A stretch of DNA of 64,000 nt from Gigaspora rosea (GCA_003550325.1 QKWP01001685.1:51383-115382); one strand, 5' to 3'. Positions 1-12,150 are shown, counted from the first letter of the stretch. Numbers and translations are program-made. The notes: a model not told the origin generated them from the sequence alone.

Positions 1-399
1 TGTTATTTTAAAAGATATGTTGTATTTATTATGTTCGTATTAAGGTATCAATCATTTGTTTTAAAAGCTTCGAGGATTAACAATAAAATGGTCATTTTTT
101 TGGATCGGATCGAAGCTTGGTGAGAATTTATTGTTTATTATTATGTTTGAATATAAAATAATGATTGAGTGACCTTTATCAATGACAAATTTTTGACGAA
201 AAAAGGTGGGTTGTATCTCAATGATTTGTTCATCACAATAGTATCTCACTTGATTCATTAATTCGATTTTCAACTAATTAAAATTTTACTTCCGATCCAT
301 TGGTATATAAAATTGCGACGCAAAAATACAAAACCAGACAGTTGCATATGTATATTGTTATTAACAACTATGTTTTAATTAAAATAGTAACTTTTGATA

Positions 400-1210
400 A
401 AAACTTGCAACGATAATTCAATATGAACTAAACTAAGTTACTAAAATGCAGGTAAGTTCTGTAATAGTTTTTTTTTTTTACAGTACTGTAGCTCATGATA
501 TTTCAGTGCAAAATTACTCATCTTTACCATATAGAAATCAAGACAATTTCAATGAAAACAACCTCCACTTCAACCAATACTGTGATTGCCAAAATGATAA
601 GTTTTGAGAATTTTTTATGATAACTTTAGAAATTACAATAGTTTTTAAGATAATAATTACGTGCAAGCTAACTCAACCACATACTGTAGGTACTGAGATA
701 ACGAGTAATCTAACAAAATTCTTACATCAACACGCGATTGAATTTCAATAACTCTAATGCGAATTATTGCAATTTGCAAAATTATGGATCTCATTGATTG
801 TTTGAGTGATACATAATCATCATTTCCACTGACGAAGGTAAATGTTTTTATTATATCAAAAAATCCTTATATTGAGTTCTGATCGATTATTTTAAATGTT
901 TGTTAGGACTTATTCTCAAAAGATAATTTGGCACTTTTACAAGTAATAGAAGTATTTTACTACACCACACCTGATTACGATTATGGCACAGTAGAATATT
1001 CGTATTATATGTAAGAGCACCAAATGACTTTTTCACGAATAAGTTCTTTAAAATAATCACATAGCTCAAACTAAAAAGAGTTTTTGACATAATAAAAACC
1101 ATCACAACCACAATAGATAGTGAAGTGATGAACGTCACAACAATTAATGGGATTCAAAATTTCGCTAATTATAATAACTTAATCATACTGGGTTACCAGA
1201 ATATTGAGTA
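400..1210 (-). repeat. Diverged ~100-bp satellite units, left block
   Basis: Degenerate repeat units readable on the minus strand. Each carries motifs such as an AATTCTGTTA-like start, a CATACTGTGG-like centre and a GGAATTATCATGA-like end; examples are near 480, 680 and 1180. The same consensus recurs at 3140-3690 and, on the plus strand, at 53930-58790, so this is one dispersed satellite-like family. No open frame in it looks coding. Unit borders are approximate because the copies differ a lot. Confidence 0.5.
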
Positions 1211-1239
1211 GGTATACAAAAAAATTTTTAGCATAGCTT

Positions 1240-1630
1240 AGACCCGAATTATGACCCGTTGACCCGGGTTATACGGGTCATACGGAAAAATCATAATTTA
1301 ACTCTTAAAAGTATGACTTTTAATTAGAGCTATTAGTGTACAGAGCAGACTGTACTCCAGATGTTTGAACAAAGCTTTTCTGATTTATATTGAAAAAATT
1401 TTCGACTTTTGTTCATAGTTTGAGTTCGTTCATTTTCAACATCAGATTACTGTATTTTAACTATGTTGCTCGTGAATTTGACCTATGTTATTCATGATCC
1501 GTTTAACCCGGAATAGATCATATATAAGCAAATTGCATTTTAGTGGGTTTTTGCTTATTTGAATTCTGACCGGGTCAGATTAATTTTTGACCCGTGACCC
1601 GTACGGGTCACCCGAACCGGGTCATAGCTC
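1240..1630. repeat. GACCCG-rich dispersed element
   Basis: Two GC-rich clusters of GACCCG/CGGGTC motifs (about 1242-1285 and 1567-1625) flank an AT-rich centre. The part around 1529-1580 resembles 2692-2750, so at least two relatives lie in the left block. The same motif forms a tandem array at 63340-63535. It is probably a non-autonomous mobile element; no coding capacity or target duplication was found. Confidence 0.4.
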
Positions 1631-2366
1631 TAATTTCAAATACTTTGACTAATAGATGATCAAATATTATACGAAAATGACCAGCAAAGTTGACCAAATT
1701 ATCCGGGACGCCTCAAATTATATGATGAATAGCATCAGCAATAAAATAAGTAAATGCTTAATGTGATATGGTTCATCACGTAGTTTGGGACATTCCCAAA
1801 TAGTTTGAACAACATCGCTTTTGTCAGCTGCTTAAGAAATGGAAGGTGGATAAGTTCCCACGTACTTCAAATACTTTGGTTATTGTTATATTAATTAAAC
1901 CAATTTGAATAAGAGACAAAATGAAGATGATCTATTGGCTGAATTAGTATAGGTAAGAAATTAAGAAGCAACTCAAGAAGGAACTCATTGAGTATATCAG
2001 CAGAAATAAAAAAGAATTAATGAGTGACTAAATCAGCACAGATAAGATCGAATATTATATTGTATTATCAATGAAAAGTAACACTTATGACTTCATCAGA
2101 GCAAATTTCAAATACTTCAATCGTAATATTCATCATTTAAATCAACTCAGATAAGAGACTAAATGAAAAGTGGTAAATTAGCACAGATAAATTGATGAGT
2201 GATGTTAATGAGTGATATTATTTAAATGCTTTAACTAAGTAATTATTATACTTACCGAATAAATTAATTTATGTACAGTAAGAGAAATTTAACTCATTCG
2301 TTTAATGTATAATTGTTATACTCATAATTAGAGAAAATAAAAACTAGTGACTCACGAGTTAAATTC
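1631..2366. other. AT-rich stretch, no gene seen
   Basis: No open frame, RNA gene or clear repeat was recognised. The sequence is AT-rich with scattered ATTCGAGT-type words towards its right end. Confidence 0.5.
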
Positions 2367-3705
2367 AAAAGAGTGCTCGAATTATTCTGATTACTTAATT
2401 CGAGTTTTATTCGAGTAACTCGAGTCACGGCAATTAATTCATTGATAAGTTTATAAATTGCGAATTACAAAAACAAATAGAACTATCATTATATGAGGAA
2501 CCACATTCTTCTTCACTCTTTTAATTATCCATAAATACTAATCTAACTATAAAAAAAAATCATTGCATAAGCCGTCCTTAGCATAAAAATTACATTATTA
2601 TTGTTAAGAGTTTTAGCTAAGAACACGCAAAATTATATCGTGGCAATTAAGTATAAAGGAAGTACTGCATAATGGCATTCCATTATATTAGGTAAATTGA
2701 GCATTTTATTAGGGTTTTGCCTATTTTGAATTCTGACCCGTTTGACATGGATCTGCGATAGCATAATACGCGCATAATTCAGATTTTACCGCAGAAGCAT
2801 ATGCGACTGCGATATTCGCATATCAAGATGAATTTCGCATAATTAATAAAGTATAATCTGCGCATAAATGGCCGAAATTAAAGATCGAGTAATATCAGGT
2901 TCCTATTGGAGGCAGCATTTGATTGTACGAATCATAAATTATCAGATTTGAAATTTCAGAATGTTAAGTAATAAAACATAACGATAAATTTCGCATATTT
3001 CTATCTGATCCGTAGCATAATTTTAAAAAATTTATCGCATAATTCGCATAATTCGAAATGTAGAGCAGGCAGAATTTGGGGCTTGTCGCAGCAGAAAATT
3101 AGGTGACCTATACGAGTCACCTGACCCAGGGTCAACAACCTTAACCACATACTGTGGTTACCGGAATAACAAGTTCAATAAAAGAATGTTTTGTAACAAA
3201 CAAGCTTACTACATTAAAACTTTATTTTCGATTTAGTTGGAATTGATCATGATTTTTTGTAAACTCTGTAATTGCAATATAGACAATCACCCAAATTCGT
3301 TATATTTTCAGATTCCGTGAATATTTTTCAACATTTTTATTAATTTATTACATAAATGGTTTTGCAAAATATAACGAAATTAAATAATTACATATATTAT
3401 AATCATAGGACTCCTCACAAAGCTCACAAAAAAAAAAAGATTGAATCAAACTAAATCAGTAGGAATAATAATAGATTCTGTACCAAACGTTTTACAATAA
3501 CTCAATTCTAATACAAACTAACTTAAAAACATACTACATATCACTGGCATGGCAAGTTGTGTAATAGAATTATTTACAATAATTTATAATAAAATTTATG
3601 ATAATTCCAATGTGAGCTAACTTTAATTATATACTATATGTTACTGGAATAGCTAGCAGAGTTTGTGACAGAATTTTTAATAATAACATAATTTGAATCA
3701 TGAAA

Positions 3706-3724
3706 GGGGCGCCGGCGGCGCCCC
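3706..3724. repeat. GC-only perfect hairpin palindrome
   Basis: Sequence GGGGCGCCGGCGGCGCCCC: 8-bp arms around a 3-bp GGC loop, entirely G and C in surroundings that are mostly A and T. It marks the junction between satellite units and the 196-bp repeats, so it may be an element terminus. Confidence 0.9.
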
Positions 3725-3760
3725 ACAGACACTTGTAAACAAATATTGTTTACATAGAGA

Positions 3761-4130
3761 TTTTATATAGTCGGCCAATATCTCGCCATCCACTGGGCCG
3801 ATTTGGATAATCTAACCACCATTAGGTGCGTCTCGACGAGCTCTACGACTTTCAATTAGTAGACAAGTATTGTTAACTTAGTAATAAAAAAGTTTTAGAT
3901 GGAAGGACGCCACATTTCGCCTATAGTGATTTTCATATGTAATCTGCATCTTTGAGTTTTATATAGTCGGCCAATCGTTTTTGGCGATATCTCGCCATCC
4001 AATGGGCCGATTTGGTGATCTAACCACTGTTAGATGCGTCTCGACGAGCTCTACAACTTTCAATTAGTGGACATGTATCATTAACTTAGTAAGAAAAGTT
4101 TAAATGGAAGCACGCCACATTTCGCCTATG
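3761..4130. repeat. Two diverged ~196-bp tandem units
   Basis: Both units begin TTTTATATAGTCGGCCAAT (3761 and 3957) and share TCTCGCCATCCA, GTCTCGACGAGCTCTAC, CTTTCAATTAGT and GCCACATTTCGCC in the same order. GC content is higher than the surroundings. There is no open frame. The unit resembles fragments of a repeat I associate with AM fungi, but I cannot name it. The pair is repeated at 5632-6001 by the block duplication. Confidence 0.8.
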
Positions 4131-4236
4131 ATTATTCTCCAGTTGACAGGCTGATTATCATTTGAAATATAAAAATATATATATGTCATTCAAACTCAAA
4201 CTAGTTTGCAAACTTCAAATCAAACTCAAATCAAAC

Positions 4237-4237
4237 N
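4237..4237. other. Single ambiguous base at scaffold join
   Basis: The only N noticed in the window. It lies exactly between the two copies of the 1870-bp block, which is the pattern left when two overlapping contigs are joined without merging the overlap. Confidence 0.95.
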
Positions 4238-6107
4238 AAAAGAGTGCTCGAATTATTCTGATTACTTAATTCGAGTTTTATTCGAGTAACTCGAGTCACG
4301 GCAATTAATTCATTGATAAGTTTATAAATTGCGAATTACAAAAACAAATAGAACTATCATTATATGAGGAACCACATTCTTCTTCACTCTTTTAATTATC
4401 CATAAATACTAATCTAACTATAAAAAAAAATCATTGCATAAGCCGTCCTTAGCATAAAAATTACATTATTATTGTTAAGAGTTTTAGCTAAGAACACGCA
4501 AAATTATATCGTGGCAATTAAGTATAAAGGAAGTACTGCATAATGGCATTCCATTATATTAGGTAAATTGAGCATTTTATTAGGGTTTTGCCTATTTTGA
4601 ATTCTGACCCGTTTGACATGGATCTGCGATAGCATAATACGCGCATAATTCAGATTTTACCGCAGAAGCATATGCGACTGCGATATTCGCATATCAAGAT
4701 GAATTTCGCATAATTAATAAAGTATAATCTGCGCATAAATGGCCGAAATTAAAGATCGAGTAATATCAGGTTCCTATTGGAGGCAGCATTTGATTGTACG
4801 AATCATAAATTATCAGATTTGAAATTTCAGAATGTTAAGTAATAAAACATAACGATAAATTTCGCATATTTCTATCTGATCCGTAGCATAATTTTAAAAA
4901 ATTTATCGCATAATTCGCATAATTCGAAATGTAGAGCAGGCAGAATTTGGGGCTTGTCGCAGCAGAAAATTAGGTGACCTATACGAGTCACCTGACCCAG
5001 GGTCAACAACCTTAACCACATACTGTGGTTACCGGAATAACAAGTTCAATAAAAGAATGTTTTGTAACAAACAAGCTTACTACATTAAAACTTTATTTTC
5101 GATTTAGTTGGAATTGATCATGATTTTTTGTAAACTCTGTAATTGCAATATAGACAATCACCCAAATTCGTTATATTTTCAGATTCCGTGAATATTTTTC
5201 AACATTTTTATTAATTTATTACATAAATGGTTTTGCAAAATATAACGAAATTAAATAATTACATATATTATAATCATAGGACTCCTCACAAAGCTCACAA
5301 AAAAAAAAAGATTGAATCAAACTAAATCAGTAGGAATAATAATAGATTCTGTACCAAACGTTTTACAATAACTCAATTCTAATACAAACTAACTTAAAAA
5401 CATACTACATATCACTGGCATGGCAAGTTGTGTAATAGAATTATTTACAATAATTTATAATAAAATTTATGATAATTCCAATGTGAGCTAACTTTAATTA
5501 TATACTATATGTTACTGGAATAGCTAGCAGAGTTTGTGACAGAATTTTTAATAATAACATAATTTGAATCATGAAAGGGGCGCCGGCGGCGCCCCACAGA
5601 CACTTGTAAACAAATATTGTTTACATAGAGATTTTATATAGTCGGCCAATATCTCGCCATCCACTGGGCCGATTTGGATAATCTAACCACCATTAGGTGC
5701 GTCTCGACGAGCTCTACGACTTTCAATTAGTAGACAAGTATTGTTAACTTAGTAATAAAAAAGTTTTAGATGGAAGGACGCCACATTTCGCCTATAGTGA
5801 TTTTCATATGTAATCTGCATCTTTGAGTTTTATATAGTCGGCCAATCGTTTTTGGCGATATCTCGCCATCCAATGGGCCGATTTGGTGATCTAACCACTG
5901 TTAGATGCGTCTCGACGAGCTCTACAACTTTCAATTAGTGGACATGTATCATTAACTTAGTAAGAAAAGTTTAAATGGAAGCACGCCACATTTCGCCTAT
6001 GATTATTCTCCAGTTGACAGGCTGATTATCATTTGAAATATAAAAATATATATATGTCATTCAAACTCAAACTAGTTTGCAAACTTCAAATCAAACTCAA
6101 ATCAAAC
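4238..6107. repeat. 1870-bp direct duplication, copy 2
   Basis: Second copy of 2367-4236. Downstream sequence continues without a break from 6107 into an AATCAAAC-rich stretch, so this copy carries the true right flank, while copy 1 carries the true left flank. Confidence 0.93.
5577..5595. repeat. GC-only perfect hairpin palindrome, second copy
   Basis: Same 19-bp palindrome as at 3706-3724, present because the 1870-bp block is duplicated. Confidence 0.9.
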
Positions 6108-6262
6108 ATAGTATAGTATTTGGGTTTGGATTGAAATTGATTATTTTTTATTTGAATTTGGGTTTGATCTCAAACTTTATAAAATTTATAGTTTGAGTTT
6201 GGTTTGATTTGGGGTTTGATCAAACTCAAATCAAACCTGGATCAAACTTCAGAACCCTACTT
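6056..6262. repeat. AATCAAAC / GTTTGATT simple-repeat element
   Basis: About 200 bp made of CAAACTCAAATC-type words that switch to the complementary GGTTTGATTT-type words in the middle and back again. This gives an imperfect palindromic, low-complexity element without coding capacity. Confidence 0.7.
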
Positions 6263-7279
6263 TAAAGCAATTACAAAAGACAAATGTGCTAATTTACAAA
6301 TTTGATAATAAGTTTTGATCTACTAATCTGTTTTAGATGATTTTGCTACCAAAATGTTCATTTCAATGAGACGATTCTAGCAAGCCCAAAATCATTAAAA
6401 TCTGATCACAGGATTCCAAGATCATCATGATTTTGTATTATATTATTAGAGTTTGTTATTTATTACCACTAGTGATCATTATCGGTAATCAATTTGCCAA
6501 TTAAAATTTAGGATTAGATGTAACATGTAGATCAATTTTGTGTAACAAAAACAAAGAATTTTTTAAAATTGCTAAAATTGCTTCTAGCCTAAAATTTTGT
6601 CTATAAAGCTACTTTTTTTATACAAAAAAAAAATTCTTTTCTAAATTTTACTATATACAAAGCTCCTATCCTAATCTTTCCTTATTCTAATATTAAAAGA
6701 TTTATTTTTATTTAATACAAACTGTTTGTTTTGTTTATTTTGTTTTATGTATTATAGATTACACTAGTGATAATCAGCACAGGTAATATGTAGTAATTTC
6801 TTATTTTATTAGTAAATTTTATATATTTAAAATTTATTAATAAAATAGTACAAAATCGTAATAATTTTGGGATTCTGTGATCAGATTTTACCGATTTTGG
6901 GCTTGTTAGAATCATCTCATTGGGACAAACATTTTTGTAGCAAAATTATCTAAAATGGATTAGTAGATCAAAGCTTATTATCAAAATTTGTAAATTAGCT
7001 TACATAAAATACAAGATAAAGTAAATATTAAACAACAAAAACTTAAGAAATAAGAGCAAAAAAAGAACAGAGAGCAGCAAAAAAAAAATTAAAAAAAAGA
7101 AAAAACAAAACATAAAAAATAATATTATAAAAAAAAATTAAAATTTCTAAATTTTTTTTTAGAATAGTTATATTAGATTTTTAACAATAGAAGCCAATGG
7201 TCAAATTTTAACCAATTTTACAAAGTTTTAAGCTTATTAGAAAAAATTTTTTATATATAAATATAATACAATTTATATA

Positions 7280-8971
7280 TGGGTGGTCAAAAGTAGAAAC
7301 CAAGGAATTTGACCTTTTTTTAAAAAATGAGCTTTTAGATTAATCAGATATATTTTTAATGCTGAATATTTTTTTTTGTTAATTAACCTGGTGACCATAT
7401 CCTATTTTATTATATAGCAGCAAACTACATATGCAAATGTATTCACTACCGGCTTTTTAAGCCTTACAATTAAAATAAAATTCATTCAATTACTATAGAC
7501 ACTTATCTAAGACCTGCCAGAGTAGATTTCACCTACTAGAAACGGGGTATTTATATACCTCCAATTACCAGATCAACAGCTTGAATCTACAGCCAGTCAT
7601 AACTACCTACTTTTCTTTCAAACTTCTTCCACCTAGATCCAGCAGAGATGTTAACTAACAATAACTGCATACAGAACAAAAAAAAAATTTTAAAACACAT
7701 ATATGAAAGGAATAAGGTGAACAACAAAAAAGGGTAAGCAAAAAAAAAAGAGGGAGACTATAGAAACTAAACAATAAACTAAAGTTAAATAGACAAGATA
7801 AAAAAAGCGAAAAAAAGTTAATGGTTTGATATACATATCTTGAAAAAAAAGAAAAAAGAACAAAATCTATAATTAATGATAAAAATTATATAATACTGCG
7901 CAAGGAATCGCCTTGCCAAAGTATTATATGTATATAAAAGAAACAAAAGAACATTCTGGAATTTAATTCTGCAGATCTGCCTACTACACAATGCCATGTC
8001 TCATTACACGTCTGTTCCTGTTTACCATCTTGCATGCCTTCTTTCCGATTAGAATAGAAATAACAATGCTGATCTTTTGGAGAGAGTATGCTAAATTTCC
8101 TACTTTCTGTCAAAAATTCTAGAAAAACTGCTTCAAGCAAGAATATGGTAGAGGATATACATTTGAATATGTTTTTGCAAACAAAAAACCTTAGAAAGAG
8201 TATTAAAAAACTCATTTTTTTAGTTTACTGCCTAGCCAAGCTGAAATATCTTCGTTGACAAAAAAAAACTTCTACCAGAATTTCTTGTACCAAGGGCACC
8301 CACTGCTAGTTATCTTGCACAACTAACACTTTTGGCTTGCGTATCGAATATATAAAGGAGTCCCACACACAGAAAAAAGGTTAAACTTTATAAAAACCAA
8401 TATTAGTACACAGCTGCTTCATCTTTTACTAAAAATTTTTTGTTTTTCTTTTGTTCAGCAATTTGTACAAGTGATCGTTAGAAAAAGTTTTTTGTAAAGC
8501 AGAATCTTTTTTTTTTAAATATTAAAAGTGAGACCTTGCTTTCATCTTTATTAAATTTAATAGAAACTTTTTACAATACTAAAAGAAATTTTATTGTTTT
8601 AAATCTAATACTAAGAATAAAAACTCAAACATATATATAGGTAAACCTAAATACTTATCTGTAGTCTAAACCTAGCAGAATCTTTTTTATTTGATAACGA
8701 AAATATAATTAATTAGTAAATTTTGAAGTTATAGTCGTTTAAAAACTTTTAAATAGTAAAATGACAAAATTTAAAATAAATAATGTATACATCACACAAT
8801 TTTTATTAGTAAATTTATAAAAATTAACCAATCAATTGAATAACAAATAGGTTTATAATTTGGAATTGTTATTTTTAGGTTTGTTTTGTTTTTGTGTAAC
8901 TAAATATGTTTTGCCAATTATTTCAAAACTCGTGATCATTCAATTTCCTTGTTTCTACTTTTGACCACCCA
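7280..8971. mobile_element. 1.69-kb terminal-inverted-repeat transposon, non-autonomous
   Basis: Termini are perfect inverted repeats over the first 21 bp, beginning TGGGTGGTCAAAAGTAGAA, with weaker similarity after that. Flanking TA dinucleotides (7278-7279, 8972-8973) fit Tc1/mariner-type insertion; a 4-bp ATAT duplication is an equally good reading. The paralogous repeat near 22370 has the uninterrupted target site, which supports both borders. Length matches a full Tc1 element, but no transposase motif was found in any frame. The interior holds unrelated sequence, including a minus-strand frame of 109 codons at 7886-8215 with a WHCVVGRS motif. Confidence 0.85.
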
Positions 8972-9007
8972 TATTATTAAATAATAAATAGATAATAAAT
9001 TTTATTT

Positions 9008-9705
9008 TATTTATTTTTTTTTAAGTTTAGACTGTAGCCTTGCTCGGCTTATTGGGCCACACTTTATTAATTAAATGGTTGTGTACAAAGATGAGGGTAC
9101 AACTAGCCACACGTGCACTTTTGGTGCCTAATTTAAGTAGTCCGCCTGCAGGTTCTACACTAGCTGCTATACCTGCAACCCGCTACGGGTATTGCCTATT
9201 CAAAACCCTCTGATTTAAATATACGAATCCACTAATTAACTTGCACAAACAGCCTTAGAGCTAATTTACCCCGCAGGCATCCAGTACCAGTCGAGCAACT
9301 TCGTCCCATTTCGTCATTTTATTCCCCTGGATTTTCAGTACTACACAGTCCAACATTCGAATCACGAGGTACGTCCCTTGCTCTTGTAGGGTTCGTTCGG
9401 ATCCTAGTACTGATCTTATTTATAGTAGCACTGTCAGAAATCCTAATCTACCTCCTTACTCGGGTCTTCCCAACGGGTTTCTGTTTTTTGGTTCCTTGGA
9501 TTTTTCAGTGTAACAAACACTATTGCGCCCGAGAGCTTCCATTCAAGATGGTGGAACCAAGGTTACAGGGTTTTCACCCAACCGATGTTGAGCCACAGTT
9601 ACTATAACACAGGCCTAATTTTCGTTATCGTCGCCAGTGGGATTTGAACCGTCAACCTGCCGCTTGGGAGTGACAACCTGGCCACTTCTCTAGATCATCA
9701 CACCC
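9008..9705 (-). mobile_element. tRNA-headed SINE, 698 bp
   Basis: Read on the minus strand, the element starts at 9705 with a tRNA-like head. An A-box-like TCTAGAGAAGTGG lies at about 9681-9693 and a B-box GGTTCAAATCC at 9640-9650 (consensus GGTTCGANTCC). It ends in an A-rich tail at 9008. It is flanked by a perfect 14-bp direct repeat AATAAATTTTATTT (8994-9007 and 9706-9719). The paralog at 22.4 kb has only one copy of this target. Pol III transcription is inferred from the boxes. Nearly 700 bp is long for a SINE. A relative lies at 11275-13130. Confidence 0.85.
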
Positions 9706-9750
9706 AATAAATTTTATTTATAAACTTAAATAAAAATATATTAATATATA

Positions 9751-9890
9751 AAAAAATTTTAGATGTAATACTAATAATAGGTGCCATTATCTTATATATA
9801 ATATTAATGTGCATCAAGTAAAAAAATTTTAGATGTAGTACTAATAATAGGTGCCATTATCTTATATGTAATATCAATGTGTATCAAATG
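9751..9890. repeat. Two 70-bp tandem units
   Basis: Units at 9751-9820 and 9821-9890 start AAAAAATTTTAGATGTA and share TAATAGGTGCCATTATCTTA; they differ at a few positions. They sit at the right end of repeat copy R1; copy R2 carries a single diverged unit. Confidence 0.85.
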
Positions 9891-11058
9891 ATCAATTTGA
9901 ATATACTATCCAATAAAATTCAAGAAATTGCACACAGATAGTTGCCTGTTAACCATACACTTTGTACTTCATACTAAATTTCTGGTATACTAAATTGAAT
10001 CTTCAAATTGGTAAATAGTATGATAGAAAAACATTACTATTTTAATATAATAGATATAATAACCTAAAGACAATAAGATAAGTAAATAGTTAATTTAGCA
10101 AATATATGAGTAATATAATATTGTAGAAGCACATTTGAAGTTAGTACAATAAGGCAATTTAGACAGATAGATATAGATATTTTTTATTAATTTATATAAT
10201 AGTAGGAAGGTTTATAAAGAAAATTAATATTTTAGGTACAATAACTAATATTGGTTTTGGTTAATGAAATACAATATTAAGAGTTTTTTTAAAAAAATAG
10301 GTATAAGTATCAAAATAATAAAATAATAGCAAGTAAATAAGTAAATAAATAATGAATATTAATTTTTTTAATAAAAGATAGTAATATAATAGATCAAAAT
10401 TGCATTTATTTTTTGCATAATAAACAGATCTAGAATGTTTATTTTTAAAAGCAAGATTTGTATTTTGCATATTGATTTGAGAAAATTTAGTAGATGCATA
10501 TCAATAATTGAAGAATTATTATGTTCTCTTCTTTGACTACAAGTATCTTGGGTTCTACTAAGCCAATTTTAATGAATTAACTACTCTTAGAATTAGGAGA
10601 ACCTCCTCTTCAACTTTTAATTAGAGCACAAGAAGCCTTTATTTAATAGTACCTTTCATAGTTTTAAAAGATCATTTTAACCAATTATATTACTATATAA
10701 AGTAAGTTACTTATTTGACTTAAAAAATATAGTAAAGAATTGATTAACTTTAGTAGAAGATTTTCATTCCCGTGCTTAAAATTAAAAAATAAAACTTTAA
10801 ACAAAAAAGTATTAAATACCAAATAATAGATTTATATGTATGCTTTTAAATAAATTTAATTTAAATGATTTTTTGTATAATTTTATATATAAAATTGAGT
10901 GAATTAACTCATTTGATCTATAAATAATTCTACTTTGTTGGACATATCCCTTGACTGCTAAAGATTATATAAATTTATAATTTTTGTGTATACTAAAAGT
11001 AATCTATCATTTTGCTAATACTGTAGTTTAATTTATAAATATAATTATTATTGTATTA
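9891..11058. other. AT-rich stretch, no gene seen
   Basis: No convincing open frame or RNA gene. The stretch 10500-10680 is slightly less AT-biased and could be decayed coding sequence, but I could not assign it. Confidence 0.5.
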
Positions 11059-11060
11059 TA

Positions 11061-11262
11061 CAGTCAACACTTTCTAATTCAAACTGTCAGGACTGCTTTT
11101 TTTTACTATATAAAAATTTGAAAAGTTCAGTTTTCAAAAAGTTATATATGGCTTATCCGAACTTTATAATAAAATTTACAAATGTTCTAAAGATTTTGTT
11201 CAGTTTAAAGAGAGTTTAATAGTGTTCGGTTTAGAGAGGTTCAGATTAGAGAGAGGTAACTG
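11061..11262. mobile_element. pogo-like miniature element, 202 bp
   Basis: Imperfect terminal inverted repeats starting CAGTCAACACTTTCTAATTC on the left and CAGTTACCTCTCTCTAATCT on the right (reverse complement), flanked by TA on both sides (11059-11060, 11263-11264). The CAGT...TCTAATTC start with a TA duplication is typical of pogo/Fot1/Tigger relatives. There is no coding capacity. The next element (11275-13130) inserted directly at its right border. Confidence 0.8.
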
Positions 11263-11456
11263 TATACTATACTTTTTTTTTTTTAGTGTCAAAGTGCCCA
11301 CTTTGGGGATTGGCTTTTATTCAAGATATATTAGACCTCAGCACCTTACATGGAGGAAAATCTGACATTCGTACATTGACGAGAGTACAACTAGCCCACC
11401 TGCAACTTTTGGTTGCCTATTTAAGTAGCCACCCGAAGGTTCTATATATCTGTAAC

Positions 11457-11870
11457 TAGTGTTAAAATTTGATGTTCTCATGAAAACACTAAATTTTTTT
11501 AACATTAATATTTAAATAATGTTCTCTTATTTGAGAACATTTTGTACTGACAAAATGTTCTCAAAATATTATTAGTATTAGTTTTTTTTTTTTACATATT
11601 TGAAGAAAAAATTTATAGTTGCAAAAAGTTAAATAAGTATATCACATGATCAATTCAACCAATTTAAATGTTCTAAGTACTATTAAAATCAGAAAGCCTT
11701 TGTTTACAACTTTACTTAAAAGTCCAAGATAGGTTTATACAATAAAAATATATGCATATTTAAAAAATAAAATTCTATATAATGAGAACATTAAAAATTT
11801 TTTGAGAACATTAATACTCTAAATTTAGTTCATTTAAGAACATAATTTGAATTTAAATTTTAAATACTGC
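11457..11870. mobile_element. 414-bp palindromic element nested in SINE
   Basis: Inverted ends start TAGTGTTAAAATTT on the left and AGTATTTAAAATTT on the right (reverse complement), with repeated ATGTTCTC words inside. It is flanked by the direct repeat CTGTAAC (11450-11456, 11871-11877); the related SINE at 9.1 kb has the uninterrupted CCTGCAACCC at this point. The 7-8 bp duplication suggests hAT-type transposition. Confidence 0.75.
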
Positions 11871-11969
11871 CTGTAACCCACATACTGGCATTACCTATTT
11901 AAACTCTCTGATCTTTCTGCCTCCTGCCAGTTCATCTTGTATCACTGGAACCCTGTTCTGAATACTAAC

Positions 11970-12150
11970 CAGAACCCCGAAATATACATAGATAGGTCAG
12001 ATAAGAGTTTGCTTATTTTTTAGGTTTTTTATACAAATCCTTTCTATTTATAGTAATTTTTTGCTTATTTTTGAAGTTTTTTCTGCAAATCTTTTCTTTT
12101 TTAGTAATTCTATATTTAACCTGACCTATTTATGTATATTTCGGGGTCCT
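11970..12150. mobile_element. 181-bp CAGRACCCCGAAA miniature element
   Basis: Inverted ends share ACCCCGAAATATACATA, with a TACTAAC direct repeat on both sides (11963-11969, 12151-12157). It has the same terminal signature as the element at 12285-12478, so both belong to one small family, probably hAT-like. Non-coding. Confidence 0.8.

Larger units (their letters stand above)
2367..4236. repeat. 1870-bp direct duplication, copy 1
   Basis: This block recurs directly as 4238-6107, offset 1871, with one N between. Every stretch I compared, including homopolymer runs, is identical. It contains a GACCCG/GCATAAT-rich element (about 2690-3130), reversed satellite units (3140-3690), a GC-rich perfect palindrome and two ~196-bp tandem units. 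Identity of this kind next to an N suggests an assembly duplication rather than a biological one. Confidence 0.93.
6265..9890. repeat. Fold-back repeat family R, copy 1, interrupted
   Basis: This copy shares collinear sequence with 21739-22490. The left part is a long inverted repeat (arms about 6265-6460 and 6855-7003, sharing AAAATCTGATCACAGGAT and AGATGATTTTGCTACCAAAA). It is followed by an A-rich unique part (to about 7279) and a tail (9706-9890). Relative to copy 2 it has a ~350-bp insertion in the loop (about 6450-6800), a 1.69-kb inverted-repeat transposon (7280-8971) and a 698-bp SINE (9008-9705). It is non-coding and probably a non-autonomous transposon. Confidence 0.85.
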
